This document shows positions 42,489 to 43,011 of a stretch of 43,011 bases of DNA, in pieces. Location of the stretch: the NCBI GenBank assembly GCA_031289145.1, contig JAITQA010000060.1, positions 1 through 43,011 on the forward strand, read 5' to 3'. Every line of letters begins with the position of its first letter. Position 1 is the stretch's first letter. The position numbers and the translations under genes are program-made. The notes beneath the pieces were generated by a model, which was given only the letters and a program-made list of their open reading frames with translations, searched no databases and had not been told where the DNA came from. Source of the DNA: Dysgonamonadaceae bacterium (GTDB taxonomy: Bacteria; Bacteroidota; Bacteroidia; Bacteroidales; Azobacteroidaceae).

Positions 42489-43011
42489 TTATTGATTATT
42501 TTTATTCGCGAAAAGCGATGTAATTCCAGCAAGCGCAGCACATCCAATCATTACGTAACAGGTTGAATGTAAAATATTTCCTACTCCCGATAATGGCATA
42601 ACAATACCACCGATAAGGAATGTACTTGCACCCAAAACCGCCGATGCTGTGCCTTTGTATTTCTTTTCCAAGTCAAGCGCAAGGTTGGTCGAAATGGGGA
42701 AAGTCGCACCCGCACAAAGCAAAGTCAGAAACAATGAGATGCACAAAAAGGCGAGAGACAAATCCATTATGAGCGAAAAGCCGGTTAATACGCTGCATAC
42801 AAACAGACTTGCAACGGCATAATTTAATATCTTGGGGGGATTTTTAAAACGAGCCGACAGCAAATTTCCAATGGTTAAAGCAACTGCATTGACGGCAAAA
42901 ATAATGCTGTACGCCATAGGCGATACGCCATAATGTTCCTGAAAAATAAAGGGCGACGAGGCGATATAGGCAAACATGACTGCCGTTGAAAACGATAGCA
43001 AGGCAATGTAG
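42489..43011 (-). CDS. Bcr/CflA-type MFS drug-resistance transporter, 3' part
   Basis: Only the C-terminal half is in the window; the frame is open to the right edge (Y-I-A-L precede the first Leu-Ser). The roughly 174 residues hold five TM segments, including VMFAYIASSPFIFQEHYGVSP, which closely resembles the Bcr/CflA family (bicyclomycin/chloramphenicol efflux), then LLCAGATFPISTNLALD and GTASAVLGASTFLIGGIVMP. It exports small molecules by proton antiport at the inner membrane. The start codon, N-terminal six helices and promoter lie outside the window. A coiled-coil gene follows in the same operon. Confidence 0.88.
   Translation of the reverse strand, partial: YIALLSFSTAVMFAYIASSPFIFQEHYGVSPMAYSIIFAVNAVALTIGNLLSARFKNPPKILNYAVASLFVCSVLTGFSLIMDLSLAFLCISLFLTLLCAGATFPISTNLALDLEKKYKGTASAVLGASTFLIGGIVMPLSGVGNILHSTCYVMIGCAALAGITSLFANKNNQ

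Overview
The window looks like chromosomal DNA from a Bacteroidota organism, most likely of the order Bacteroidales. The evidence is the promoter style (TTTG about 20 bp upstream of TAnnTTTG) in front of many genes, the lack of clear Shine-Dalgarno sequences, and gene families typical of this group: RprX/RprY, DUF4301, GLPGLI protein, a GG-Bacteroidales peptide precursor, a T9SS C-terminal sorting domain, a DUF4105/Lnb protein and a SecA of about 1100 residues. A GH9 cellulase-type enzyme suggests a plant-polysaccharide habitat. The genus cannot be fixed from the sequence.

Layout. 1-7114: a REP-like hairpin, a terminator, a giant secreted protein (minus strand), then a decayed four-helix-bundle gene between two arrays of a 9-bp tandem repeat. 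7115-10455: the two-component system rprX-rprY with a coupled TPR gene. 10456-13427: an argE-like deacetylase and an acyl-CoA synthetase, divergent from interleaved promoters. 13504-13575: tRNA-Arg(CCT). 13647-17419: the agmatine-to-putrescine operon aguA-aguB, divergent from a GH9 enzyme. 17645-20844: a lone ECF sigma factor, a small lipoprotein and a two-gene ABC-2 exporter. 20983-23840: pth-rplY, divergent from a DUF4301 gene. 23888-28423: a T9SS-secreted beta-helix protein with a small outer-membrane barrel behind it. 28499-30544: proB, an orphan promoter region and a periplasmic nitroreductase-like protein. 30643-35212: a LytTR regulator remnant, a GG-Bacteroidales peptide precursor, a GLPGLI protein and a large TonB-dependent-type outer-membrane protein. 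35295-41403: an Lnb/DUF4105-type membrane protein, a degenerate alkaline-phosphatase-fold protein and secA. 41446-43011: YhcH-type protein, a coiled-coil protein and the 3' end of a Bcr/CflA-type MFS transporter running off the right edge.

The most interesting part is 30643-35212. The 70-residue precursor has a leader ending in GG and a Cys/Gly/Ser-rich core, and it lies directly upstream of two envelope genes, but no radical SAM enzyme, peptidase-transporter or other maturase is visible. The second is 35295-38034, where a putative lipoprotein N-acyltransferase overlaps an alkaline-phosphatase relative that appears to have lost most catalytic metal ligands. All functional assignments come from reading motifs; no database search was run.
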